DNA of 64,000 nucleotides from Mycolicibacterium canariasense. Its GTDB lineage: Bacteria; Actinomycetota; Actinomycetes; Mycobacteriales; Mycobacteriaceae. The notes under the pieces are model-generated. The model was given only the letters and a program-made list of their open reading frames with translations. It ran no database searches and was not told the origin of the DNA. Positions 25,407-33,351 of the stretch are shown in pieces; position 1 is the stretch's first letter, and each line of letters opens with the position of its first letter. The stretch lies in NCBI RefSeq assembly GCF_002101555.1, contig NZ_LQOL01000056.1:81457-145456 (forward strand). Reading direction: 5' to 3'. The position numbers and the translations under genes were made by a program.

Positions 25407-26195
25407 GTGAATATCGACCTTTCCGGAAAAACCGCACTCGTCACCGGTTCCACCCAGGGCATCGGCCTGGCCATCGCCGAAGGTCTGGCCCGCAGCGGGG
25501 CGCGGGTGGCCGTCAACGGCCGGACCGCGTCGCGCGTGGACGAGGCGGTGGAACAGCTGCGGACCACCGGCGGTGACGCCTTCGGGGTGGCCGCCGATGT
25601 CAGCACCGCCGAGGGCACGACCCGGCTGCTGGCCGAACTGCCCGAGGTCGACATCCTGGTGAACAACCTGGGCATCTTCGGTGCGGTGCCGGCCCGCGAG
25701 GTCACCGACGAGCAGTGGCGCACCTATTTCGAGGTGAATGTCCTTGCCGCGGTTCGGCTTATCCGCGCCTACCTGCCGGGCATGACCGAGCGCGGCTGGG
25801 GCCGGGCGATCCAGATCGCCAGTGACTCCGCCATCGTGATCCCCGAAGAGATGATCCACTACGGCGTCTCCAAGACGGCTCTGCTGGCGGTGTCACGCGG
25901 CTTCGCCAAGGATGCCGCCGGCACCGGGGTGACGGTCAACTCGGTGATCGCCGGGCCGACGCGCACCGCCGGCGTGGAGGATTTCGTCTACCAACTGGTG
26001 GACAAGAGCCTGCCGTGGGACGAGGCGCAGCGCGAGTTCATGCGCAAGCACCGGCCGCAGTCGCTGCTGCAACGGCTCATCGAACCCGCCGAGATCGCGA
26101 ACATGGTCACCTATCTGGCGTCGCCGCTGGCGTCGGCCACCACCGGCGGGGCGCTGCGCGTCGACGGCGGATACGTCGACGCGATCCTGCCCTAG
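25407..26195 (+). CDS. SDR family oxidoreductase
   Basis: FabG-like short-chain dehydrogenase of 262 aa. It has cofactor motif VTGSTQGIGLAIAE (about residues 13-26), NNLG motif (about 89-92) and active-site Y-x3-K in HYGVSKTALLAV (about 152-163). The GTG start at 25407 gives the standard N-terminus (NIDLSGKTALVTG). It follows fadD2 in the same direction and may reduce or oxidise a keto or hydroxyacyl intermediate. Its stop overlaps by 4 bases the end of the convergent small secreted protein gene. Confidence 0.9.
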   Translation: MNIDLSGKTALVTGSTQGIGLAIAEGLARSGARVAVNGRTASRVDEAVEQLRTTGGDAFGVAADVSTAEGTTRLLAELPEVDILVNNLGIFGAVPAREVTDEQWRTYFEVNVLAAVRLIRAYLPGMTERGWGRAIQIASDSAIVIPEEMIHYGVSKTALLAVSRGFAKDAAGTGVTVNSVIAGPTRTAGVEDFVYQLVDKSLPWDEAQREFMRKHRPQSLLQRLIEPAEIANMVTYLASPLASATTGGALRVDGGYVDAILP

Positions 26196-26473
26196 GGGTT
26201 GTTGACGTAATAGGACAGGCAGACCGGGTCGTGACGGCACGCGATGATCGCCCCGGCATCGGGTGCCGAGCCGCGGATCTTGGGCGGCCGCGGGCCGAGA
26301 TTGCAGTTGACGACGTAGGGATTGAGCGGGACGACGCCGTTGACGCACGGCTGCGCCAGCGTGTGGACGGCGTTGTCCTCCGACGTCGCGATGACGGCCG
26401 CCGGGGCGAGCAATGCCAGACCCGCGACCGCGGTACAGAGAGCGCGGACGACGCGATGGTGTGAGGTACTCAC
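26192..26473 (-). CDS. Small secreted cysteine-containing protein
   Basis: Exported protein of 93 aa from the GTG at 26473; a TTG at 26485 would add four residues. The signal peptide is about residues 1-30 (ALCTAVAGLALLAPAAVIA). The mature part has four cysteines (QPCVNG, VNCNLG, IACRHDPVCLS) and probably two disulphides. I recognise no named family. It lies between a convergent SDR gene and fadE6, which is upstream on the same strand with a 73-base gap. Confidence 0.7.
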   Translation of the reverse strand: MSTSHHRVVRALCTAVAGLALLAPAAVIATSEDNAVHTLAQPCVNGVVPLNPYVVNCNLGPRPPKIRGSAPDAGAIIACRHDPVCLSYYVNNP

Positions 26474-26546
26474 TCTCTCAACCAACGGGTCCCGACGGCG
26501 GACTGATTCCCGTCGGGCCCGTTGTGTCCGAGATCATGGCGCGCCG

Positions 26547-28736
26547 TTACGGGTCGCGGGGCAGGCCCAGCAGGCGTTCGGCGATGATATTGAGCTGCAC
26601 CTCGGTGGTGCCGCCGTAGATCGTCGTCGCCCGGCTGAACAGCAGGTAATCGGCCCACTTGCCGGTGATCTGCTCCTTGTCGCCGATCACGGCGTCGGTG
26701 CCGAACGAGGACACCCCGAACTCGGCGTATCCCTGACCCGTCTTCATCGAGAGCAGTTTGGAGATGGCCGCGGCCGGCATCGGATCACCACCGGCCAGGG
26801 TCAGCAGCGTCGAACGCAGGTTGAGCACCTTGGCGGCGTAGCCCTCGGCGATGAGCTTGCCCGCGTGGTTCTGCTCGATCTGGTCGAACTGCCCATCGGT
26901 GAGGAACTGCACGAACTGGTCCAGGCTGGCCAGAAACGGTGGCTCGCCGCTGCCGATGGACACCCGCTCGTTGGTCAGGGTGTTGCGGCTGACCTCCCAG
27001 CCGCGGTCCACCTCGCCCAGCACCATCGCATCCGGCACGAACACGTCGTCGATGTAGACGGTGTTGAACATGGCGTCGCCGGTCAGCTCGCGCAGCGGCT
27101 TCACTTCCACGCCAGGGGATTTCATGTCCAGCAGGAAGTAGGTGATGCCATTGTGTTTGGGCGCGGCCTGGTCCGTTCTGGCCAGCAGGGCGCCCCACTG
27201 CGAAAACTGTGCGCCGGTGGTCCAGATCTTCTGCCCGGTGATCCGCCAGCCGCCGTCGACCTTGGTGGCCTTGGTGGTCAGGCTGGCCAGGTCCGAGCCG
27301 GCGCCCGGCTCGGAGAACAGCTGGCACCAGATCATCTCGCCGCGGAAGGTGGGCGGCAGGAACTGCTGTTGCTGCTCGTCGGTGCCGTAGGCGACGATGG
27401 ACGGGATGATCCACGCGGCGATGCCCATATTGGGACGCGCGACCCGCCCGGTGCTGAACTCCTGCGCGATGATGATCTGTTCGACCGGGCCCGCGTCGCG
27501 CCCCCACGGCTTGGGCAGGTGCGGCTGCACCCAGCCGCCTTCGGCAATCGCGGCGTTACGCTCCTCGCGCGCAATGGCTTTCAGGGCGGCGACCTCGGCC
27601 CTGATCTCCTCGCGCAGCTTCTCGGTTTCCGGGTCAAGGTCGATGTCCAGCTTGCGCAGACCGCAGCTGGTGGCGGTGTCCACCACCAGCTGCGGGTAGT
27701 CCGCGGCGCGACCGAAGCTGGCCGCGAGCACCAGCGCCCGGCGGTAGTAGACGTTGGTGTCGTGCTCCCAGGTGAACCCGATGCCGCCGTGCACCTGGAT
27801 GCACTCCTGTGCGCAGTGCTGCGCGGCGACCGGGGCCAGCGTGCCAGCGACCGCCGCGGCGAACTCGAAGTGCGAATCCACTGTGCCACCGGTGAACTCG
27901 TCGAGCGCGCGGGAGGCATCCCAGACCGCGGCGGTGGCCCGTTCGGTCTCGGCGATCATGCCGGAGCACTTGTGCTTGATGGCCTGGAACTGGCCGATGG
28001 GCCGGCCGAACTGTTCACGGATCTTGGCGTACTCGGTGGCGGTGTCGGTGGCCCAGCGGGCGACACCGACACATTCGGCCGACAACAGCGTGGTGATGAG
28101 CGCGCGGGCATGGCCGCGGGTGAGGTTGGAAAGCACCTTGTCCAGGCCGATCTCGACGGCGTTGGCGCGCACATGCGCCACCGGGCGCAGCGGGTCGATG
28201 CTGGTGACGGGTTCGATCTCGAGCGCGTCGGCGTCCAGGACCACCCATTCCTCGCTGCTGTCGATCGACACCGGCAGCACCAGCAGTGACGCCTGCGCGG
28301 CGGCGGGCACCGCTCGCACCTCGCCGCGGATGGTGAGCGTGTCATCGTGGCGGGTGGCCGTCAGCCCCGAGTCGATGGCGTAGGCGGCGATGACCGCGCC
28401 CGAGGCCAGCCCGGTGAGCAGCGCGGACCGTGGGTCGTGGGCCGAGATCAGGGCGCCGGCGATGGCCGACGGCACGAACGGGCCCGGGACCGCGCCGTAG
28501 CCGAACTCGGCCAGGGTGATGGCCAGCTCGAGGATGCCGAAGCCCTGCCCGCCGACCTCTTCGGCGAGGTGCACGCCGGGCAGTCCCTGCTCGGCGGCGG
28601 CCTTCCAGTAGCTCGGCGGGTTGGCGATCGGGGTTTCCAGTGCCTCGTGCAGCACTTCGGAGGGGGCGACCTTGGCCACCAGGGACCGGACCGAATCGGC
28701 CAGGTCGTTGTGCTCAGGATTGATCGCGATCGGCAT
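26547..28736 (-). CDS. fadE6: Double-domain acyl-CoA dehydrogenase FadE6
   Basis: Large acyl-CoA dehydrogenase of 729 aa made of two ACAD-like modules. Module 1 ends with HGGIGFTWEHDTNVYYRRAL (about residues 313-332). Module 2 carries WCQLFSEPGAGSDLASLTTK, DDVFVPDAMVLGEVDRGW and the terminal ATTIYGGTTEVQLNIIAERL. It would catalyse FAD-dependent alpha,beta-dehydrogenation of acyl-CoA thioesters, fatty or steroid-side-chain-like. The ATG at 28736 follows GGAAGGG; a GTG two codons earlier (28742) is also possible. Size and place match Rv0271c fadE6 (about 731 aa). A palindrome 17 bases upstream may be an operator. Confidence 0.92.
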   Translation of the reverse strand: MPIAINPEHNDLADSVRSLVAKVAPSEVLHEALETPIANPPSYWKAAAEQGLPGVHLAEEVGGQGFGILELAITLAEFGYGAVPGPFVPSAIAGALISAHDPRSALLTGLASGAVIAAYAIDSGLTATRHDDTLTIRGEVRAVPAAAQASLLVLPVSIDSSEEWVVLDADALEIEPVTSIDPLRPVAHVRANAVEIGLDKVLSNLTRGHARALITTLLSAECVGVARWATDTATEYAKIREQFGRPIGQFQAIKHKCSGMIAETERATAAVWDASRALDEFTGGTVDSHFEFAAAVAGTLAPVAAQHCAQECIQVHGGIGFTWEHDTNVYYRRALVLAASFGRAADYPQLVVDTATSCGLRKLDIDLDPETEKLREEIRAEVAALKAIAREERNAAIAEGGWVQPHLPKPWGRDAGPVEQIIIAQEFSTGRVARPNMGIAAWIIPSIVAYGTDEQQQQFLPPTFRGEMIWCQLFSEPGAGSDLASLTTKATKVDGGWRITGQKIWTTGAQFSQWGALLARTDQAAPKHNGITYFLLDMKSPGVEVKPLRELTGDAMFNTVYIDDVFVPDAMVLGEVDRGWEVSRNTLTNERVSIGSGEPPFLASLDQFVQFLTDGQFDQIEQNHAGKLIAEGYAAKVLNLRSTLLTLAGGDPMPAAAISKLLSMKTGQGYAEFGVSSFGTDAVIGDKEQITGKWADYLLFSRATTIYGGTTEVQLNIIAERLLGLPRDP

Positions 28737-28753
28737 GTGCACCCTTCCCTAAT

Positions 28754-28765
28754 AACCGGTCGGTT
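28754..28765. promoter_or_regulatory. Candidate operator upstream of fadE6
   Basis: AACCG-GT-CGGTT inverted repeat ending 17 bases before the fadE6 ATG, within the 73-base gap to the hydroxyacid dehydrogenase gene. Its short symmetric arms resemble TetR-type lipid-regulator sites. The regulator is unknown. Confidence 0.4.
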
Positions 28766-28809
28766 GGGACCGAGGTTACCCCCATCGTGACGCGCGCCAC
28801 TCCCGGGGG

Positions 28810-29808
28810 CTATCTGACTTCGTTCACCAGGTGTACCAGCGGAGAGCCATCGTGGAGCCGCCGGCAGTTGTCCACGGCCATCTCCAGATAGCGGCGCATG
28901 GTGTCGACGGTGTACCACGTGACGTGTGGGGTGAGCACGACGTTGTCCAGCGTCAGGAGGGCGGCATCCGCCGGCACCGGTTCTTCGGCGAAGACGTCCA
29001 GCCCCGCCGCGGACAGGTGACCGGTGCGCAGCGCGTCGACCAGGGCCGGCTCATCGACGATCGGCCCCCGGGAGGTGTTGACCAGCACCGCACCGGGTTT
29101 CATCGCGGCGATTTCGGCGGCACCGAGCAGCTGGTGGGTGTGTTCGGTCAGCGGGAGATGCAGCGAGACGATATCGCTGGACGCCAGCAGGTCGGGCAGG
29201 CTGCGCCAGCCGCGGGTGCCGTCGTCGCGGGTGCTGGTGTGCACCACGTCGGCGCCCATCGCCGTGACGATGGTCTCGACCTGTTTGGCGATGTTGCCGT
29301 AACCGATCAGCCCGACCGTGCACCCGCCGATATCGCGGACGGTCTCACCCAGGCTGGGATCGGACGGCCAGCCGCGGCCCGCTCGGGTGGCCCGGTCCAA
29401 CGTCGGTAGCCGGCGCAGCGCCGCCAGCATCAGCAGCAAGGCGCCCTCGGCCACCGAGGGCGCATTGGCGCCGGGCATGTTGGCCACCGCGATGCCCGAT
29501 CCCGTGGCGGTGGCCACGTCGATGGTGTTCACGCCGGCACCGAGCTTGTGGACCAGCTTCAAGCGCTTGCCCTGCCGCAGATCCGATCCCGAGATGGGCC
29601 GCAGCACATGCCAGATCACCTCGGCATCGGGCAGTTCGCGGTAGAACGTCGCGTCGTCGTCCTCGGCGCACCACCGGATGTCCAACCAATCAGATTCCGG
29701 TGCAACGAATTCCAGCACCTTGGCTCCGGGGGTGAAGTGCGCGAGAACCCGCACCGGCGAGTGCTCGAGCGAGGAGTCGTCGGCTAACGCCACCGCTTCG
29801 CGATCCAT
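28810..29808 (-). CDS. D-isomer specific 2-hydroxyacid dehydrogenase
   Basis: Two-domain D-2-hydroxyacid dehydrogenase of 332 aa. NAD-binding GLIGYGNIAKQVE (about residues 165-177), catalytic Arg in VNTSRGPIVDEPALVDAL (about 234-251), Glu in DVFAEEPVP and the late His in LTPHVTWYT fit the family (glyoxylate/phosphoglycerate dehydrogenase-like). It interconverts a 2-keto acid and a D-2-hydroxy acid. Its start overlaps the end of the upstream alpha/beta hydrolase gene by 25 bases, so the two are probably coupled. It has no direct counterpart that I recall in the matching M. tuberculosis stretch. Confidence 0.9.
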   Translation of the reverse strand: MDREAVALADDSSLEHSPVRVLAHFTPGAKVLEFVAPESDWLDIRWCAEDDDATFYRELPDAEVIWHVLRPISGSDLRQGKRLKLVHKLGAGVNTIDVATATGSGIAVANMPGANAPSVAEGALLLMLAALRRLPTLDRATRAGRGWPSDPSLGETVRDIGGCTVGLIGYGNIAKQVETIVTAMGADVVHTSTRDDGTRGWRSLPDLLASSDIVSLHLPLTEHTHQLLGAAEIAAMKPGAVLVNTSRGPIVDEPALVDALRTGHLSAAGLDVFAEEPVPADAALLTLDNVVLTPHVTWYTVDTMRRYLEMAVDNCRRLHDGSPLVHLVNEVR

Positions 29809-30917
29809 TTGGCGATCGTATCGGCCTGTTCGCTACGGGCGCCCGGGGTGGTGAAGTAGTGATCCGTGTCGATCGAGCACTGCGTCTTGTCCTGGGACGC
29901 CAGGGCGGTGTAGATGCGTTGTGCGTCCGACGGAAACACCCCGGTGTCCTGGTCGGCATTGATCACCAGGGCCGGGCAGTCGATGAGCGCCAGGTGTAGC
30001 TCGGCCCTGGTCTGCGCGTGGCGCAGGCTCCACATGCTGAGCCAATTGCGCAGTGTGCATGCAGCCGCGATACCGCGCGCGGAACGGTTGGCGTGCACGG
30101 GAATTCCCGCATAGCACAGGTTGCCCTGGCGTCTGGTGGGTTCCAGCGTGGGGTCCACCATCCGGGGATCGGCCCAGGTGCGCAGCACCGAGAACGGCCG
30201 GTCGCTGAAGCCGGCCGCGCGTACGCGGTTGAGCTCGGACTCGGCCCAATCGGTGATGGACTCGTTACGCGCGACCTGTGCCGCGCGGTACCGGGTCACG
30301 AAGTCCTCGGAGTACGGCGGACCGTTCCGCTGGTGGAACAGGTCCAGTGCGAGATCGGTTGCCACCGGGTCGTTCTCGTCGACAACCGCGGCATCCATCC
30401 AGGCCGTCAGCACGTCGGGTCTGCCGGGGTGCGCGGCGCTGGCGACGTAGCCGTCGGCAGGGAGCAGGTCGGACACGCCGGCCGCGGGGCGCATGCCCTC
30501 CAGCGCCGGCCGGACATGGTTGTGCAACGCCTGTGCCTGATAGGCCGCCATCAGCGACCCACCGCCGGAATTGCCCAGCAACACCACGGTTTCGATGTTC
30601 TGCACCTCCCGCAACCAGCGCATGCCCACCCCGATGTCGACGAGCGCGTGGTCGAGCAGGAAGCTGCTCTCGAAACCGCGGAACCGGGTGTTCCAGCCCA
30701 GGAACCCGATGCCCCGGGTGGCCATGTAGTCGGCGAGATAGTGTTCGGAGAAGTCGATTTGGTAGTGCGTGGCGATCATGGCGATCTTGGGCTTTCGCCC
30801 GACACCGCGATAGTAGAGCCCCTGACACGGGTGGCCGCCGGCGCCGGCGCGCAGGGCCGTCGGTGAGTCCATCCCGACGAACTCACGGGTCACACCGGCT
30901 GCTGCGCTCCTGCTCAT
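29784..30917 (-). CDS. Alpha/beta hydrolase family protein (Rv0272c-like)
   Basis: Hydrolase of 377 aa with nucleophile elbow GNSGGGSLMAAY (about residues 115-126), an acid in VINADQDTGVFPSDA (about 320-334) and a late His in DTDHYFTTPG (about 352-361). The length and genomic place match Rv0272c (from memory), a conserved mycobacterial protein of unknown substrate. Its ATG overlaps the stop of the upstream TetR gene by 4 bases, and the hydroxyacid dehydrogenase gene overlaps its end, giving a coupled TetR-hydrolase-dehydrogenase operon. Confidence 0.88.
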   Translation of the reverse strand: MSRSAAAGVTREFVGMDSPTALRAGAGGHPCQGLYYRGVGRKPKIAMIATHYQIDFSEHYLADYMATRGIGFLGWNTRFRGFESSFLLDHALVDIGVGMRWLREVQNIETVVLLGNSGGGSLMAAYQAQALHNHVRPALEGMRPAAGVSDLLPADGYVASAAHPGRPDVLTAWMDAAVVDENDPVATDLALDLFHQRNGPPYSEDFVTRYRAAQVARNESITDWAESELNRVRAAGFSDRPFSVLRTWADPRMVDPTLEPTRRQGNLCYAGIPVHANRSARGIAAACTLRNWLSMWSLRHAQTRAELHLALIDCPALVINADQDTGVFPSDAQRIYTALASQDKTQCSIDTDHYFTTPGARSEQADTIAKWIAKRWR

Positions 30918-31537
30918 GGTGCGGCGGTCTCCTCGTGGTAGATCGTCCGGTGGAAGATGTTGGCCAGTGTGGCGATGCAGGCGTCGTCGTCGACGGTTGC
31001 CGCGCCGTCGCCACTGAGCTGGGTGTAACAGAACTGGTTCAGCATGGACACCAGTGCCACCGCCACCAGCTGCGGGTCGTCCTTCGGGCAGAACCCTTGG
31101 CGCTGAGCATCTTTGACCATGGTGGTGATGAGGCTGATGGGGAGGGCGCAGATGTCGCGCCAGTACTGCGCGAAGTCGTCGTTGATCATGGCCAGCTGCG
31201 AGACGCTGATGATCTCGGCGAGCCGATGCCGGTAGGTGTTCCAGTGCGCGGCGGCCGCGGCGTGCGCCCGCTCGGCGTTGCTCAGGCCGGGTTCGGCGGC
31301 CGCCCGTGCTCGGTCCCGGGCCTCATCGCGGAACCGCAGCGCCCACTGCCGGACCATCGCCTCCTTGGAGTCGTAATAGTTGTAGAACGACGCGGTGGAG
31401 CGCCCCGCCTCGGCTGCAATGTCGGCGATGGTGGCGGCCAGGATTCCCTTGCGGGCGACCACATTTCGCGCCGCGGTGTCGATCGCTGCCTGCGTCTGGC
31501 GCCCGCGCTCGGTCGGGAGTTGCACGCGTGCGGCCAC
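30914..31537 (-). CDS. TetR family transcriptional regulator (Rv0273c-like)
   Basis: TetR regulator of 207 aa with helix-turn-helix LAATIADIAAEAGRSTASFYNYYDSKEAMV (about residues 34-63, seen as LAATIADIAAEAG and STASFYNYYDSK). It diverges from the glyoxalase-fold gene, and a perfect 11-base inverted repeat lies between them, so it probably controls both directions. It is the first gene of a coupled run with the alpha/beta hydrolase and dehydrogenase. Its position matches Rv0273c. The effector is unknown, possibly an acyl-CoA or hydroxy acid. Confidence 0.9.
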   Translation of the reverse strand: MAARVQLPTERGRQTQAAIDTAARNVVARKGILAATIADIAAEAGRSTASFYNYYDSKEAMVRQWALRFRDEARDRARAAAEPGLSNAERAHAAAAAHWNTYRHRLAEIISVSQLAMINDDFAQYWRDICALPISLITTMVKDAQRQGFCPKDDPQLVAVALVSMLNQFCYTQLSGDGAATVDDDACIATLANIFHRTIYHEETAAP

Positions 31538-31569
31538 CGTGTTCCCCTCGTCCGTCCGGGCGTTGATCC

Positions 31570-31597
31570 AAACTGAATCTGATGTTAGATTCAGTTT
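31570..31597. promoter_or_regulatory. TetR operator between divergent genes
   Basis: Perfect inverted repeat with 11-base arms (AAACTGAATCT and AGATTCAGTTT) and a 6-base spacer GATGTT. It lies 33 bases from the TetR start and 29 bases from the glyoxalase-fold start. It is the longest perfect operator-like palindrome in the window. Confidence 0.75.
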
Positions 31598-31626
31598 CGG
31601 ATCTGCGCTAGAGGTGGGAGATCGTC

Positions 31627-32196
31627 ATGATCAAGCCGGACAATCCGAATCCCGAATTCCAGCTCGGCGGAATCAACCACGTCGCGCTGGTGTGCTCGGA
31701 TATGCAGCGCACCGTGGATTTCTACTCCGGGGTGCTCGGCATGCCGCTGATCAAGGCGATCGACCTGCCCGGCGGCATGGGGCAGCATTTTTTCTTCGAC
31801 GCCGGCAACGGTGACTGCGTCGCGTTCTTCTGGTTCACCGACGCGCCCGATGGCGTCCCGGGGATCTCCGCGCCGATCGCACTACCGGGTCTGGGGGAGA
31901 TCACCAGCGCGGTGTCGACCATGAACCACCTGGCCTTCCACGTGCCGCCGGAGAAGTTCGACGAGTACCGGGAGAAGCTCAAGGCCAAGGGCGTGCGGGT
32001 CGGACCGGTGCTCAACCACGACGAGAGTGAGTGGCAGGCATCCCGGACCCTGCACCCGGGCGTCTACGTGCGGTCGTTCTACTTCCAGGACCCGGACGGC
32101 ATCACGCTGGAATTTGCGTGCTGGGTCAAGCAGTTCGACCGGGGCGAGGCCAAGGTGGCACCGCGGACCGCGGCCGACCGCCGCGTCACGGTCTGA
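31627..32196 (+). CDS. VOC superfamily (glyoxalase/dioxygenase-fold) protein (Rv0274-like)
   Basis: Vicinal-oxygen-chelate protein of 189 aa. GGINHVALVCSDMQRTVDFY followed by SGVLGMPLI near the N-terminus supplies the first metal histidine; later NHLAFHVPPEKFDEY and the C-terminal DPDGITLEFACW supply the other ligands. Such proteins include glyoxalase I, extradiol dioxygenases and methylmalonyl-CoA epimerase-like enzymes. Place and size match Rv0274. A GGTGGGAG ribosome-binding run precedes the ATG. It is divergently controlled with the TetR-hydrolase-dehydrogenase operon, suggesting a common pathway. Confidence 0.88.
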   Translation: MIKPDNPNPEFQLGGINHVALVCSDMQRTVDFYSGVLGMPLIKAIDLPGGMGQHFFFDAGNGDCVAFFWFTDAPDGVPGISAPIALPGLGEITSAVSTMNHLAFHVPPEKFDEYREKLKAKGVRVGPVLNHDESEWQASRTLHPGVYVRSFYFQDPDGITLEFACWVKQFDRGEAKVAPRTAADRRVTV

Positions 32197-32276
32197 CTTC
32201 GCGACCTCTTGACACCTGTTCAGTTCGGGCGGCAATATCAGGAAACAACCGTTCGCACATTTGGGTAGGGGTGTCC

Positions 32277-33155
32277 ATGACCATCGCCGAACGCCCGGTC
32301 GACGAGACCGCTCGCGCCGCGGTGCGCCGGCCGCGCTGGGGTGCCGGCTTCGACGACGGGCTGATGGGGGTGGCCCTGCTGGCCGGTCCGGCGAACGTGA
32401 TCATGCAGTTGGCCCGCCCCGGCGTCGGCTACGGCGTGATGGAGAGCCGGGTCGACAGCGGCCGGGTGGACCTGCACCCGATCAAGCGGGCCCGGACCAC
32501 CTTCACCTATCTGGCGGTCGCCGGCCGGGGCAGCGACGCGCAGAAGGCGGCCTTCCGACGCGCGGTCAATCGGGCGCATGCCCAGGTCTATTCCACCGAG
32601 GACAGCCCGGTGCAGTACAACGCCTTCGACAAGGATCTGCAGCTGTGGGTCGCGGCGTGCCTGTACAAGGGTGCGGTCGACGTGCACCGGCTGTTCGTCG
32701 GGGAGATGGATGAGGAGATGGCGGATCGGCACTATCGCGACGGCATGACACTGGGCACCACGCTGCAGGTGTCGCCGGAGATGTGGCCGGCCGATCGTGC
32801 GGCCTTCGACAAATACTGGACCGAATCGCTGGAACAGGTGCATATCGACGACGCGGTGCGTGAGTACCTGTACCCGATCGCGGTGGCGCGGTTACGCGGT
32901 TTACAACTACCCGGCCCGCTGCAGCGGTACGCCGAGGAGTGGGCCGGATTGATCACCACCGGATTCCTGCCGCAGCGATTCCGCGACGAGATGCGGCTGC
33001 CTTGGGATGCCCGGCGCCGGCGCCGGTTCCACCGGTTGATGACGGTGCTACGGACGGTCAACAACACCATGCCCGGTTTTGTCCGGCGGTTCCCGTTCAA
33101 CGTTCTGCTCAAGGACCTCGACTGGCGTATCCGCACCGGCCGCCCTTTGATCTAA
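32277..33155 (+). CDS. MpaB-like oxygenase (DUF2236) family protein (Rv0276-like)
   Basis: Protein of 292 aa of the DUF2236/MpaB heme-oxygenase-like family. Characteristic segments are LMGVALLAGPANVIMQLARPGVGYGV near the N-terminus, a histidine in INRAHAQVYSTED-like context (about residues 98-110) and YNAFDKDLQLWVAACLY. Family members (latex-clearing protein Lcp, fungal MpaB) oxidise hydrophobic substrates. The ATG at 32277 follows GGGTAGGGG. It sits directly upstream of the ESX-3 promoter; in M. tuberculosis the same neighbour, Rv0276, is separated from eccA3 by PE_PGRS genes. Confidence 0.85.
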   Translation: MTIAERPVDETARAAVRRPRWGAGFDDGLMGVALLAGPANVIMQLARPGVGYGVMESRVDSGRVDLHPIKRARTTFTYLAVAGRGSDAQKAAFRRAVNRAHAQVYSTEDSPVQYNAFDKDLQLWVAACLYKGAVDVHRLFVGEMDEEMADRHYRDGMTLGTTLQVSPEMWPADRAAFDKYWTESLEQVHIDDAVREYLYPIAVARLRGLQLPGPLQRYAEEWAGLITTGFLPQRFRDEMRLPWDARRRRRFHRLMTVLRTVNNTMPGFVRRFPFNVLLKDLDWRIRTGRPLI

Positions 33156-33266
33156 CCAAGCTCTAGGCAAGCTCTAGCCAACTTGTGGCGCGTGTGGCAG
33201 GACCACGCCGGGAACCGGCCGAATCACGCAAATCACAAGGTCGCGGGGCGGTGAACGTCTCGACAG

Positions 33267-33285
33267 TTAGTTTATGCAATGCTAA
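33267..33285 (+). promoter_or_regulatory. IdeR (iron) box 1 upstream of eccA3
   Basis: TTAGTTTATGCAATGCTAA matches 14 of 19 positions of the IdeR box TTAGGTTAGGCTAACCTAA and lies about 67-85 bases upstream of the eccA3 start. Together with the second box it predicts iron-dependent repression of ESX-3, as known in mycobacteria. I saw no Zur-type box in this gap. Confidence 0.7.
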
Positions 33286-33296
33286 CTTCAGCGGAG

Positions 33297-33315
33297 TTAG
33301 CATAGGCAAACTTAA
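33297..33315 (+). promoter_or_regulatory. IdeR (iron) box 2 upstream of eccA3
   Basis: TTAGCATAGGCAAACTTAA matches 15 of 19 positions of the IdeR consensus. It starts 30 bases after box 1 (about three helical turns) and runs into the AAGGAGA at 33314-33320. Tandem boxes on the same helix face suggest cooperative binding. Confidence 0.75.
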
Positions 33316-33351
33316 GGAGACGGCGGGCGGCGTTGTGCCCCGCGATGGCAT

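Noticed and set aside
33157..33177. Direct repeat CAAGCTCTAG x2 after the MpaB-like gene as an attachment site
   Set aside because: Ten-base tandem repeat with no integrase or mobile gene nearby; most likely a minor duplication.
33156..33351. Zur box upstream of eccA3
   Set aside because: No AAATGA-type Zur palindrome is visible; the inverted-repeat signals match IdeR sites better.
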